A stretch of 64,000 nt of DNA from assembly GCF_014805625.2 (NCBI RefSeq), contig NW_023998646.1, positions 700,796-764,795 on the forward strand. The letters are read 5' to 3'. The position numbers and the translations under genes were made by a program. The notes beneath the pieces are model-generated. The model did no database searches and was not told where the DNA came from. It saw only the letters and a list, made by a program, of their open reading frames with translations. Of this stretch, positions 22,430-34,190 are shown in pieces. Positions within the stretch are counted from its first letter, which is position 1, and each line of letters opens with the position of its first letter. This DNA is from Glossina fuscipes (taxonomy: Eukaryota; Arthropoda; Insecta; Diptera; Glossinidae).

Positions 22430-24206
22430 ATGTCTTGGCGCTTTGTTGATTTCATTGGTTATTTGGCTTTTGTTCCTTCTGTCGATTACACTAAGTTACG
22501 ACTACGAGATCGGTTTGTTGAGTTAAGAAGGGGGGGTAGACTGGTAGTTTTTCTTCGAAATTTTTGCCTAGTCCTTGCGGTTCTAGGGGAGTTTTTCAGA
22601 GATTTACGGTTTTACCTGATTTACGATAGCAGTAGGGCTGAAAAACGTGGCAATCAGGGGGGTCTAACCGGGTATGAACCCAAGCTTCAATCCAGCCCGC
22701 GCTTCGCAAACGGTAGACGAGTCCCTGGCGACACGGTTGGATCCGGTATTCCAGCGATTTCAATTGGGAGGAAACTACACCACAGTAGAGTATCCTGCAG
22801 ATAGCAGTGCAGCATCACTTTTTAACAGCCTCAGCAGAAAGCTGAACCACCTTTTCAAAATGTCAGACGACGAAACGCTAAACATCGCTCACAACGCCAG
22901 TGGCAACATCGCAAATAATGGTCGCAGCGGTCACCGCCAGCCAGGCCCAGCAGGAGAAACAGCTAGCTCGGATCTAGACCTAGCATGCATGCTGAAGCAA
23001 CAACACGAAATGCTCCTAAGCTGTATCCAAGAAATTAGCCACTTAAAGCAAGAGAAGTGCGCAGCAACGCAGCGAACCCAACTACGAGACAGCGAAAGGA
23101 CGCAAAATTTTCTAATGGCAGCATCGACTTCAACACCCCAACAGCAAATGCCACCCCAAACAGTAGCGCAGCCTAGCGGTAGTTACCAGCACGATCAGCA
23201 GGCAGGACAACAGCGGACCAGTGATGAAAACGCCCGGAGGCGAAACATAGATCTCAATCGCTGGCACGTTAAATTCGACGGCTCCGGTAAGGGTCTCACG
23301 GTCGAGAGCTTTGTGTTCCGAGTGGAACGGCTCAGACAGCAGCACCAGATAAGCCATGAGAAGTTATTTGCCGAGTTTCACTGTCTAGTGACCGGTCAAA
23401 CCAGCAAATGGTATTGGCAGCTGGTGGAAGATCGAGAAGGAGACGACACTTTCGATTATTTCGCGCTAAAAGCTGAGCTCCTCAATCAATTTAAGACCGC
23501 AGACTCTGATTACGAATTGATTAGAGAAATCAAGGAGCGAAAGCAGCAGCACGCGGAGAGCTTCGAGGATTACTATGCGGAGATACACGACCTAACATTC
23601 CGCTTACGCAGAAAGATCCCTGAATCGGAAATGATCAAAATAATGAAGTCCAACGTTAAGCCCAGTCTGGCAACAGTTATCTTTGCCATCAAAGTAGAAA
23701 GCGTTGGCGAGCTCAAGGCCGAACGTAAGAGGGCAGAAAAACTGTTGAAAGAAAGTAGAAGCAGGCCGAAACATATAAGCGAGATCGGTCAGGAAGGTGA
23801 AAATGGTGACGGAGTTCATCGCGAAGCTGTTGAAGCTCTAGTGCCGCGGCATGGTCAAAGCAGCGCCAGGCAACGCGGAAATGACAGTGCTACGAAATAC
23901 GACAAGAGATGGGTTAGCACAGGCAATACAAATAAGCATCCGAACGAGCGGCACCACATGCAACCAGCAACGTCACGTGCAGGCCAGCCGAAGCAAGAGG
24001 CAACAGCAGCAATAGCAACACCCCAGTACCATACCACCACATCAGCACCAGCGACCGCAGTGGGGACAGCGCAGAGCATTGCAGCGGAAGGCACTAGAGA
24101 AAATCGATGCAGGTGTCCCTTCCACAACATGGTCTGTTTCGCATGTGGCAATAATGAGAGCTACTCCGCTTTACCCGCATCGGAAAACACCAGGCTGGCG
24201 AGGTAA
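22430..24206 (+). pseudogene. gag: Ty3/gypsy Gag (Osvaldo/Ulysses-like)
   Basis: Two frames. 22430-22660 encodes a basic, hydrophobic N-terminus (LRLRDRFVELRRGGRLVVFL), which I infer to be the real gag start. The frame then shifts near 22670 into 22674-24206 (510 residues). Residues about 170-370 form the retrotransposon gag domain (HVKFDGSGKGLTVESFVFRV ... GQTSKWYW ... FKTADSDYELIREIKERKQ). The C-terminus has a Cys-containing remnant (CRCPFHNMVCFACG) of a nucleic-acid-binding knuckle, then a stop. Gag would form the virus-like particle. The frameshift makes this copy defective unless it is programmed. Confidence 0.8.
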
Positions 24207-24310
24207 GCCGGGAACCCCTGCCAGACGAGACATCACCCGGAACAACAACAACAACAACATCCGTAACAACAACACCAATAATAACCACAAAAACAACACC
24301 AACCACAGCA

Positions 24311-24901
24311 GTGACAGAATTAACACGAGCAGCAACAGGCGCAACAATAACACCAGCAACGGATCAAGACATCCCCGAGTACAGAAGCTTAGCACAGAGG
24401 ATCGCGGACTACCAGCAGAAGCGACACGAGATATTTAGCGCAGAAATTTATAGAAGGCGAGCGCTCACTAGAAGACATGGAAAGATTCTGATCTTACGTC
24501 AAAGGAGGAAGGCATACAGGAGGTTTCAGCAAAAGGAGATCTCAGCGATTGTTTCCCTAGAGCACGATGACAGGATGTTTGCTCGGACCAAGGTCGACAA
24601 CACCGAAGTAACCGCTCTTCTGGACACCGGAGCCAGCGTTAGTTGTTGTGGGGCCGGAGCAACGAGTTTCCTCGAGAATCGAAGACATCGAGTCATTAAG
24701 CTACGGAATCAACACGTCAAAACAGCGGACGGAAAGAAGACATCAGTAACGGGACTCATCACCTTACACGTCGAGTGGGAAGGCGAAACTAGGAGTATTG
24801 TTCTACATAGTGCCAGATTTGCAGCAGCAATTTTATTTCGGCATAGACTTCTGGAAGGCTTTTGCCCTATCTGTCGCCTCGAGGGCAGGCACCCCCCCTA
24901 A
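24311..24901 (+). pseudogene. pol: Retroviral-type aspartic protease, start of Pol
   Basis: Residues 103-109 read LLDTGAS, the active-site Asp motif of retroviral aspartic proteases, followed by HVKTADGKK as the flap area. The protease frame is lost near 24790 and continues in the frame starting at 24798 (YFGIDFWKAF, the usual protease C-terminus). Upstream of residue 40 is low-complexity Asn/Thr sequence from an ACA/AAC-rich stretch at 24238-24360. Confidence 0.8.
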
Positions 24902-25595
24902 TGCCCCAAGTCGAAGCCAGGCTGTAGACTCTGTAAACCAAGAGCACGGTAAACCGGCAGGGTACTTGAACTCACATCACCAGTTGACTGAGACTCAGCA
25001 AAGCTTCTTCAACCAAGTCATCGCAACCTTTCCTTCGTTCGAGGAGCTTGGGCTCGGTAAAACCCACGTAGAACAACATGTAATCACCGTTACTGAAGAC
25101 AACCTACCCGCGAAGCAGCGACATTACCCCATTTCACCAGCAATACAGCAGTTGGTCTACCGTGAGCTGGATCGGATGCTAGCGATGGGAGTAATCGAAG
25201 AGAGCAATAGTAGCTGGAGCTCCCCAATGACTCTAGTTCGGAAGGGTGAAAAAAACCGCTTATGCCCAGATGCGCGCAAGGTGAATGAACGGACGATCAA
25301 AGATGCCTACCCCCTACGACACATGGAAGGGTTACTCAGTCGGCTGCAAGACACCCGGTACATTTCAGCAATTGACCTCAAGGATGCTTTCTGGCAGATC
25401 CCGTTGGAGGAGAAATCAAGAGAAAAAACAGCGTTTACAGTGCCAGGGAGGCCGCTATACCAGTTCAAGGTGATGCCATTCGGCTTGTGCAACGCAGCGC
25501 AGCGCATGTGCCGGCTGATGGCTAAGGTTATACCAGGCTGCCTCCGGGAAAACGTCTTTGTGTACCTGGACGACATGTTGGTCTGCTCACCCTAA
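24798..25595 (+). pseudogene. pol: Ty3/gypsy reverse transcriptase, Pol middle part
   Basis: Protease end at residues 1-23, then RT. Seen in order: GVIEESNSSWSSPMTLVRK (residues 131-149), AIDLKDAFWQIPLEE (catalytic Asp 193), FKVMPFGLCNA (residues 223-233) and VYLDDML with the catalytic Asp pair at 258-259. The frame ends in TAA at 25593-25595 directly after VCSP. The next open frame is in the same phase and resumes with RT sequence, so this is an in-frame stop; the usual segment between YLDD and the next block looks short by about 15 residues. Confidence 0.9.
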
Positions 25596-27608
25596 TGCCT
25601 AAAAGATGCCAACCTCACGATCAACGTTAGCAAGAGCAGATTTTGTTACCAAGAAGTGAAATATCTCGGCTTCATAGTGGGCAACGGACAGCTAAGAACA
25701 GATCCTGCCAAGGTAGAGGCCATGACCGATTTCGCAGTGCCGAAAACTCCAAAGCAGCACCGAAGGTTGATTGGCATGACGAACTGGTATCGCCGTTTCA
25801 TTCCCAACTACGCGGCAATAGCAGGACCCCTACATGACTGTCTTACAAAAGAACGAGTGAAAAACTTCGCCTTGTCAGAAAAAGCCCTACAAGCGTTCGA
25901 TAAGCTAAAGGAAAGTCTCATCACAGCGCCAGTCTTGGTTACGCCGGACTTCACAAAACACTTCTACGTACAATGCGATGCGTCAAGAGAGGGCGTGGGA
26001 GGAGTCCTGGCTCAAAGAGACAACGAAGGGAGCGAAAGGCCTGTTGCGTACGTGTCAGCAAAGCTGAATAGAGCACAAAAAAATTACACGGTAACAGAGC
26101 TAGAACGCCTAGCAGCCAAACTATGCGTCGAGAGATTCCGGCCGTATATCGAGGGACTTCCCTTCACCATTATTACCGACCACGCTAGCCTGAAATGGCT
26201 CATGTCGCATAAAGACCTGTCAGGTAGATTGGCGAGGTGGAGCCTCAAACTGCAAGCCTTTGACTTCACGGTCCAACACAGGAAAGGCAGTCAGAATGTT
26301 GTGCCAGACGTATTGTCGCGGATGGATTTGAGCGAGGTAGTAGACAGTAATGACCGGTTACTGGACATCGACCTAGACTCTCCGCATTTTGCCTCTGAAG
26401 AGTACGACCAGTTGAAACGTGCCATAATAGACAATGGAGACAAACTCCCAGACATCTGCGTGTCTGACGGGCTAGTCTACAAAAAAACCTGTTTCAGCAC
26501 GGGGGACGAAGTCGAAGATGACAATGCGTGGAAGTTGTGGGTGCCCAAAGAACTGCGACCGCGATTAGTAGCAGCAGCGCATGCGTCGCCATCGGCATGG
26601 CATGGAGGGATACACAAGACCTTGCAGCTTCTACGAGAAAGGTATTACTGGCCTGGCATGGCAATCGAAGTGAAAGACCTGGTGCGGAGCTGCGAAGTGT
26701 GCTGTTGCAGCAAGACTGGCAGAACACAAAGGCCCCCGATGGGTAGGCAACAAGTCACGGAAAGACCGTTCCAGCGTATCTACATCGACTTCATGGGACC
26801 GTATCCGAGAACAAAAAACGGCAACACTTGCATATTCGTCTGCCTGGATCACTTTTCCAAGTTCGTGCTCTTAAAGCCGATGAAGAAAGCTAGTGCTGTG
26901 GGAGTGATCAGATACTTAGAGCAAGACGTGTTCCACGTATTTGGAGTGCCAGAAATGGTACATTCTGATAATGGCAAACAGTTTGTTTCAGGAGCTTTTC
27001 AAGAATTTCTGCAGAAATATGATGTGCAACACATCAGGACAGCCTTCTATGCACCACAAGCAAATGCAGCCGAACGAGTCAATAGGTCCGTGCTGCAAAT
27101 AATACGATCGTATGTCGCGGAAGACCAAAAGACGTGGGACATTCACCTTACCAACGTCGCTTTTTCGCTACGTAGCGCAGTGCATGGTGCCATAGGTATG
27201 ACAACCTTCTATGCACTATTCGGGCTAAACATGATGCAGCACGGGTACTCATACAAGGTAGCGCGAAAGTTAGAGGGAGTCAGGGGCAATGATGCCAATA
27301 TCAGTTTTATACCTGAAAAATTAGGTCTCGTAAGGGAAGCCATCTCCAAAAGACTGACGCAGGCTTACGAAAGAAACCGACGAACCTACAACATGCGAAG
27401 CAAGCCAGTCCAGTTTAAAGTAGGACAGGTAGTATACCGGAAGAATTTTAGGCTCAGCAACATGGCGGAAGGGTACAATGCAAAGTTAGCACCAAGGAAC
27501 GTTAGATGCGTAGTCACGAAGGCGATAGGGAGCTCCCTGTATGAGCTCAGTACCGAGACAGGACGGAAACTAGGAGTGTATCACGCAAAAGATATTTTTT
27601 CTATCTGA
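25596..27608 (+). pseudogene. pol: Pol C-terminal part: RT thumb, RNase H, integrase
   Basis: Same phase as the RT after one stop. Counted from the Met at 25656: RNase H Asp 108 (QCDAS), Glu 148 (TELE), Asp 175 (TDHASL) and Asp 218 (PDVLSRM). The integrase has a zinc-binding HHCC (H309 or H316, H320, C346, C349) and the catalytic core Asp 378 (YIDFMGP), Asp 438 (HSDNGKQF) and Glu 473 (PQANAAERVN), with 34 residues between the last two. The PQANAxERVN form recalls Osvaldo/Ulysses-type elements. All catalytic residues are present; only the stop upstream prevents a full Pol. It ends at a natural stop 27 bases before the tRNA-like sequence. Confidence 0.9.
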
Positions 27609-27633
27609 GATCCCCTGTGGGGACACCAAATTT

Positions 27634-27706
27634 GCCCGGCTAATTCAGTCGGTAGAGCATGAGACTCTTAAACTCAGGGCGTGGGTCGAAGCCACACGTT
27701 GGTCCG
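27634..27706 (+). tRNA. tRNA-Lys(CTT)-like sequence, degenerate, within the gypsy element
   Basis: GCCCGGC opens the acceptor stem, AGTCGGTAGAGC is the D-arm, TGAGACTCTTAAACTCA is an anticodon arm with a CTT anticodon loop, and CGTTGGTC closes the acceptor. The T-arm is disturbed and one acceptor pair is lost, so I treat it as a tRNA-derived pseudogene and not a working gene. It stands between the pol stop and the right LTR. The same tRNA is the expected primer for this element type. Confidence 0.75.
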
Positions 27707-27797
27707 TAGTAGTCGGTCGGGAGGAGTATAGTCGGTCTGTCCGCGGACTATTTGACGTACACATTCCATATCGCAGGCGATATCGATGGGTCCGAGC

Positions 27798-29403
27798 TGT
27801 AACGGCCGCGAACAAACCTTGGGTAGGGTCTGTCGGTCTGTATCAACCGCAAGTAGCGGAATAACGGCATGCCGTTAGACAAAATCATGCGATTTTGTGG
27901 TACCGCTAATAAATCGCATAATCTTGCGGGATATGTTTATTTTGTTCTTCTCTGATTTCCTTGTTTACAAGTACAGGCAAAATCGTATGATTTTGCGGTC
28001 CTCCTTTTTTTCCTTTTGCTTTTGCAAGCATAGGCAAAATCGTATGATTTTGCGGGATCTATGCTTGCTTTTGTGAGAGTAGCGGCAAGCCGCTATAGAG
28101 AGAGCAACAGGAAGAAGAAGAGGGAAATTGAGTAAGAATGAGAAGTTTGTCTGCTTTTTAATTTGAAGATAGAAGGGAGAACGACTTGGCCTCTGGTGGA
28201 ATGCGGACGTGTCCGCGAGTTGTGAAAGTTATTATTGACTTCAGTTTTTATAAATAGAAATTTAAAACTTTTTGTATGACGCAGCAGTGAAACAAAATAG
28301 CAAACAAATATTGAAATAAAAAGCATAAAGGGATGCCTTTTGGTAGTTCGAAGAAAAGCAATTATTAACCAGAACCAATGAAAAGTAAAATAAAAAAAAA
28401 AGGAGAAAAAATTAATGAAACCTAGAGCTAATAAAAGTGCAGAGAGTTCTTTCTTGTAAACTTGGTGAACTAAATCCCAAATCTATATGTTATAATCCTG
28501 CTGATAATTTGTTCGTCGCAGCAATTTAAGAAAGAGTTTATTGTGTATTTTGTAATAAAAATTAAGTACAAAATCAGAAATACCTCAAATGTTGCAAAAC
28601 AAAAAAAGTAATCACGAAGAACGAGAAGTCATAAGATTGTGAAAGAAACATTACTAAACCTGAAAATTGTAAACCAGAAAAAAAANNNNNNNNNNGTGAA
28701 AGAAACATTACTAAACCTGAAAATTGTAAACCAGAAAAAAAAAACAGCAATCTAAGAAATCAGTTTATTGTGTATTTTGTAATAAAAATTAAGTACAAAA
28801 ATTACTAAACCTGGAAATTGTAAACCAAGATATGTGCAAATCAAGCAAAATAAATTGAAATCGCGAACCAATATCAAACATGAATGTTTCAGTTTTTAAT
28901 TAAAGCAGAAAGCACAGAGAGAAAAAAAGGGGGAGTAAATTTCTCCATGTTGGTATACTAATTTATTTACGTTGAAAAACATAAGCTAATCAAGGTTACG
29001 AGATTTCTTTCGCTTGTATCGATGGTGGCTGCTTGATCGTGTGCTAGTGTTTTACATGAATAAATAAGCCCAAGTTCCCTTTCATACGGTGTGAGGATTT
29101 GAGGCAGGCAGCATCCCCTTTGCTGGGAACAGGGACCGCCGAAGGAAACAGTCACCGCCACAGACTCTACACCAGCACCAGCAGTATCAGGTATCTTAAT
29201 TCATGTAATCCTTTTTTTTGTTGTTTTGTTCACGATGAGTGGCTAAGCGCGAGCTGCCACCGCTGTAGCTGGGAAAAAGGGAAGTTGTGCATATGATGGC
29301 ACCGTAGGGAGGACTTCAGACGATGACAGACGGACTCACCGTGGACAGACGTACGATAGACTACCGACGAGACTATTCCTGTTTTTTTTCGTATTCTTTG
29401 TCA
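27798..29403 (+). repeat. Long terminal repeat, right, plus orientation
   Basis: It starts TGTAACGGCCGCG and ends CTTTGTCA, about 1.6 kb including a 10-base N gap. It is in the normal place for the 3' LTR. The 5' 430 bases carry the same palindromes as the left LTR (GCAAAATC...GATTTTGC types and AACGGCATGCCGTT). The middle (28240-28980) has a different repeat, with GAAACATTACTAAACCTG words. No matching target duplication is found beside the left LTR. Confidence 0.8.
28686..28695. other. Assembly gap of ten N
   Basis: Ten Ns. The 47 or so bases before the gap (GTGAAAGAAACATTACTAAACC...) are repeated directly after it, which suggests an unmerged overlap or a collapsed tandem repeat. Confidence 0.95.
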
Positions 29404-31389
29404 TGAGGCTCAGAGAGCCAAACCCCTTTCAATAAGTACGCTTTACCGGCAACAAAGGGGCTAGTACCGTGACAAACTGTAGGTGTCATCTCTAGGCCCT
29501 CCACAGTGCTTGCATTTTAAAAAGCCCAATTGATTGAGCACAACAGACTCCAAAGTGACCAACTTGAAATAGAGAAGAAATTGTTATTATTCAGCACGCT
29601 TTCGATCGCATTGTCCCTCTGTCCATGCATATATTAAAATCACATTAGAGTGCAATATTTTCCATTTCGTCAATACTCCGTAACGATATTTATAGTCCCA
29701 CCAAAATTTTCCCTAAACCCTCTTCCAGAGCAATCGGAAAGTAGAAAAAAGAGTTTAATTATTCTAAACAAAACCTGTTAGTAATTACTTCATCTTTAAC
29801 TTCTAAAATTCCTCAACAATAATCTAGTAATAGTAACTCGCAACGTGCCAGTTTTGTCCGTAGTAAATGATTGATGATGGGTAGTAAAAACTTGTAACTT
29901 TCTTACTTTTTAGATTAAAATTTTCATTTTACATTGCATTACGGATTGCGGACTAAACCGGTGAGAGTCTTTAAGCAAATTTTTAAAATATTTTCTTGAT
30001 TGTCTGCAATTTTCTCCTTTGGAATCTGCTTCTGAACATATCCGATCGATTAATTAATATCGAAAAACTTTGAGTCTTTGCCTTCAAACAAATTTTTTCA
30101 GTTCCTTATCTAAGAATTTTACCTTTATTCAATTCATATCAGCGGCTTTATCCACGTTACCTTGCCGTAGATAAATAGGTATATGTTCCAACTTTGCAGT
30201 AGATAAAAATAAATTTTTTATCCAATTTATTTCGACCTAGTTAAAAAGAATCAGTTCTTTATTGAAGACATTTTACCGTTAGCGATTATTACTATAAATA
30301 AATAAATGCAATTATCGTTTTGAATAGGCTTTTTGGCCCCAGACAAACTTATGTTTTTTTTCCAAGCCCTTTTAACGTAAGTAAGAAGAAATTCTTTGTA
30401 TAAATCAATTTTAGCTTTATCAAAAAGCTTTATCACAAAATCACGAATTTTTGATTTCGCAGCAAAGTTCCCAGACACAATAAAAAATGATGATAAAATA
30501 CATGAGGAGAGAAATGTCTACCCTGTAAATTGAAATAAACGGCGTCCACTTATAATGGGCTACATACATGTGCATCCAAAGTCAACAATGGGACCTTTTG
30601 ATTCCGGTCATTCTCTTATAACGAGAACACTGCTATAGTAACGACGACACAATGGCATGCATTGCTTTCCTACTACAGTATCTCTTTTGATAGTTTGGCT
30701 GACTGACTTCATCTAGATTTTTAAGTTCTATCTTGACCTTATTTGTTATACGTTTAACACGGCATCTTGTCTGAGCGCATTTTTCATCAGCTGCTAGTGC
30801 ACGGCATTCTTCCGTTTTTCTCTTTGCTTGATAATGTTTGCATATATTCGCCCAGGATGTGGATCTTTTATCGGCAAATCCAGTAAATGCTCTACCCTTG
30901 CCTATAAATAATTTTAACATCGCAAACTTAGCTAATAAAATTAATAAGTTGAGTTGTGCCCCTCGTATCAACTATGCAGCACCAACAAGTAGACCCATTC
31001 CCACCATCTCACAATTCTCTATCCTCATTTCTTAATGCTCCTAATATGAAAAATGTATACTTGCCTCGGAAAGCAATTTTTGTAGCATGATTGGCGCTAG
31101 ACCTCACATACGATGTTATCAAATTAGAGCTGTCTCTTCTATTAAGATTTTAGTTCCAACGGAGAAAACTGGAATTTTACCTCGCGGGATTATCCCCGAA
31201 ATACTAATTCTGTACTTGCTCTATCCGCAAACAAGCCGAATGCCTTCTCAGTTTCAATAACTATAATTTACTAAAACAGTAGATGTCTAAGCGCTAAAAT
31301 TCGGTCCCATTACCTAAATCCAGAGAGTACAGAGGGTTCTTCGTTGGGTTTTACTTAAACCGCATCTGCATTCGCCGGAACCTTTTCCC
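29404..31389. other. No recognisable gene
   Basis: AT-rich. A minus frame at 30633-30971 (112 residues) is basic and Cys-containing but matches nothing I know. A minus frame at 30251-30478 is also unassigned. Confidence 0.5.
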
Positions 31390-32262
31390 AACACGTTCCA
31401 TGTTTTCAGAAAGCTCCGATTTGATCACAGAAGTGCTGGTGTTTTCATTCCCACGTCAGTTACCTTCCGTTACTATTCATATGTATTCCTAGCTCTTCTC
31501 GACGGCTAATTTATTGCTACTCGTGTGAAAATTGGTAATAAATATTTACATTTAACTTATTCTTATATTCTTCCAAACGTGAATATTGCTACTTATCAAA
31601 AACATGCTTTCCTTATTTGTGATGTTGTTGAAATGTCAAAACTTGCTGATGTAGCCAATGTGTTGAGGGACTTTAATTTACCGCAAGTCACTTGACGTTA
31701 TTGTAGCTGTAGTCATTCAATGTCTAATAAAGCTAATGTGTTTTACAATGAATTATTTGACCGAAAACACTTCGATGCAATCATACTCCTAGTTGTAACT
31801 GCAGACTGCTAGATCTTTGCTTTGTCAATTCACCTTTTAAATTACCTGAGGATCCGTATCGTCCAGCAATTTGTTTATTCTTTCATTACAAGCATGATAA
31901 CCCATTGAATCACTCTAACACGTTCATTCGTTCGTCATTTTAATAAAACCAATATATCACCGTTTAAATCTCATTTACACATTGTGCTCGATTTTTCTGC
32001 TGGGAATATGAAAACCGTAATATTCTCATTCTGCAATATACTAAAACCCCTTCGGCCTCGGTTCCGATTAGGGAAGGTGCCTTCGAAGCACTTGCCCACC
32101 GTGATTCACAAAATAATTAAATACTACAAGCATAGGAAAAACAAACTTTTCAAAAAATTTGTGAAAATGAATCTTCGCACGACCTTTCGTATGGGCATGA
32201 GGTATTACATACACATTAATAAAATTTTTCTTGGACACTGGACAACTCTAAAATTATTTTAG
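31390..32262 (+). pseudogene. Decayed LINE family B copy (endonuclease and linker)
   Basis: Many stops and indels, but the order of blocks follows 6270-7130. A degraded form of LGDFNLPQ is at about 31662-31692, FYNELFD at about 31740, RLLDLCF with LPEDPYRPAI at 31805-31870, and a linker frame 31984-32262 with HKIIKYYKHRKNKLFKKF. This is an older copy of family B. Confidence 0.75.
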
Positions 32263-32589
32263 TAGAAAGCATTAAAATAAATTCTTCTACATTGTTCATA
32301 GATGTTCGTAATGGACGACCTGGCACCTTATAGAGGCAAGTTTCAATACTACTTCCACGATAGTCTCGAATTCATGTCAGCAATACCAATAACAATAGCG
32401 CTGGCAGTAATTTTGTCATTCTTATTTTACTTGCCATCCGTTCTCTTCAGATATTTAAATAAGATTAACAATAAGGGTAACTAACACCTAAGAGAAACGG
32501 TTTACAAAAAGTTAGTCCAAGGCTGGAATATCAAGGTCCCTACAAACAGTTGCTGCTCAGTCTGTGTCAAGTTCATGTGTACCTAAAAC
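32263..32589. other. No recognisable gene
   Basis: A 60-codon plus frame at 32302-32484 has a hydrophobic stretch (ITIALAVILSFLFYLP) that could span a membrane, but no support as a gene. Confidence 0.4.
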
Positions 32590-33130
32590 CCATTCAGTTC
32601 GTATGAAACCAGAGTTGAAGATTTCATTTAGATATTCAAATGTTGGTGGTCCCATGAACACGAATTCAATTGCTGGCGCCTGGTACCTCTTGACATTTAT
32701 TGATGATAAATGAAGATACGCATTTGTATATTCTAATGCCATAACAACGAAGCCTCACAGAAATTCAAGGATTTTAAATCAATAAGCGAGAGACAAAGGG
32801 GAATGAAAGTATAGGTACTTAGAAGCGTCAATAGCAAGGAATTTGTTAATGAAGCTTTTGATGCTTATCTAAAACAACGTGGAATAATACGCCTACTGAC
32901 CATTCCCTATACACCTCTACAAAACGTTATAGCCAAAGGATCCAATCGTACGCTGATTAAAATGGCGAGATGTATGACGCTTAGTGCGAATGTAGACGAA
33001 TCGATTTGGGCTAAAGCAGTGAATACAGTGGTGTACAGCTGCACAATAGAGTTCATACAAAAGCTCCAAACGACATAATGCCGGCTGAAATGACCCCACC
33101 CGAAATTTTTGCTCCTAAAGGTATATTAGG
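32590..33130 (+). pseudogene. Ty1/copia integrase fragment
   Basis: Two coding stretches. About 32650-32708 reads GPMNTNSIAGAWYLLTFIDD, the first catalytic Asp region of copia integrase. After a gap, 32828-33110 reads KEFVNEAFDAYLKQRG, then TIPYTPLQN and NRTLIKMARCM, the rest of the core before a frameshift. The Glu after PLQN is lost (the copy has IAKGSN where ERFN is usual), so it could not catalyse strand transfer. Confidence 0.8.
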
Positions 33131-33559
33131 CGTGGTTATTGTGCAGTTGCTTGTATTAAAAAAAATCTTTGGCAAGTGTCTTTTTCTCTCACATTACCTA
33201 TTGGATTTACTACAAATTAAAGGTTGTCCTTATTTTTAACAAAATCTCTTAGTTAAAGAAAAATGTACTGTATTTATTTCTTTTCTTGTATGCGAAATTT
33301 CAACAAGAAGTCTATCAATTTTTAATCCTTTTTCTAAGTTGTCCATTACTTCACTCACAAGTCCATCTTGTCTTTATCGTGACTGTATTCCCTTTTCTTT
33401 TTTCCTCTAACATTCTTAATGAAAATTGGTAAGCAAAACGACAGTTTTGCAGTTTGTTCGAATGTATGTTACAAAAGGAAGGACTTCAGATAGATCCATC
33501 CTTTATTGTACCGATAGATTCAGAATCACCTTCGGAATCTCTCTAAACTTGTTCGTCGT

Positions 33560-34190
33560 CTTCGTTCAGCAGAAGCTATGGAATATAAACTTCGGCCAGT
33601 CCAAAATTGGAAGAAAATGACGAAAATGGAAAAGGAAAGACGAGAAAGTCAATGCCACAATCATTCTAAGCATTTCGACTATGAAAAATGGTAGAACGTC
33701 CAACGTGGCACTGCACAGATCGCCTGAAATTGTCAGCCAAAAAGGAGCACTGCCAAAGGTCACACTGTTTAGATGACTATTCATGCGTATACATGAATGT
33801 GAATGTGTAATCTTTAATTTTACTTCAAAATTGGCCGAAATAGGGGCGAGTATACCAGTAGAACGACTTGGTATTATGACAAGCTTGCCGAGGTCAAATG
33901 AGAATTTTATAGTTGGCCTGGAATCCAGAGATAATTTACAGTCGTTAAGTGATATAAAAGGAAAATTGATCGTAGAATCTGAGAGGCAAAAAGTGCAAAA
34001 TTCAGATACAAATGGTGGTTCTCATAGCGCAAGCCTTTATGGCCCAAGATGCGAAAACACAAAGAAAAATTTACAGGTGACACAAAAATATAATGAAAGC
34101 GACATAGCAAGCGACATCAATAATCATGCTAATCCTTCACGTTCAAACTTCAAATGATATAATTATGATGGAAGAGGACGCTATAAGGTT
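33560..34190 (+). pseudogene. Ty1/copia Gag fragment (UBN2-like)
   Basis: The frame 33783-34157 carries KLAEIGASIPVERLGI, then LPRSNENFIVGLESRDNL and KGKLIVESERQK, the conserved C-terminal half of copia gag. Upstream in another frame are remnants of the N-terminal half (VNATIILSIS at about 33640-33670). It lies downstream of the integrase fragment, the reverse of the order in a complete element. Confidence 0.75.

Noticed and set aside
22430..22804. Separate gene upstream of gag
   Set aside because: It overlaps gag and looks like the frameshifted gag N-terminus, so it was merged with gag.
27634..27706. Functional tRNA-Lys gene
   Set aside because: The T-arm and one acceptor pair are disturbed and it lies inside a retroelement; described as tRNA-like instead.
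30633..30971. 112-residue minus-strand gene
   Set aside because: No recognisable family or start signal; frames of this length occur by chance in this window.
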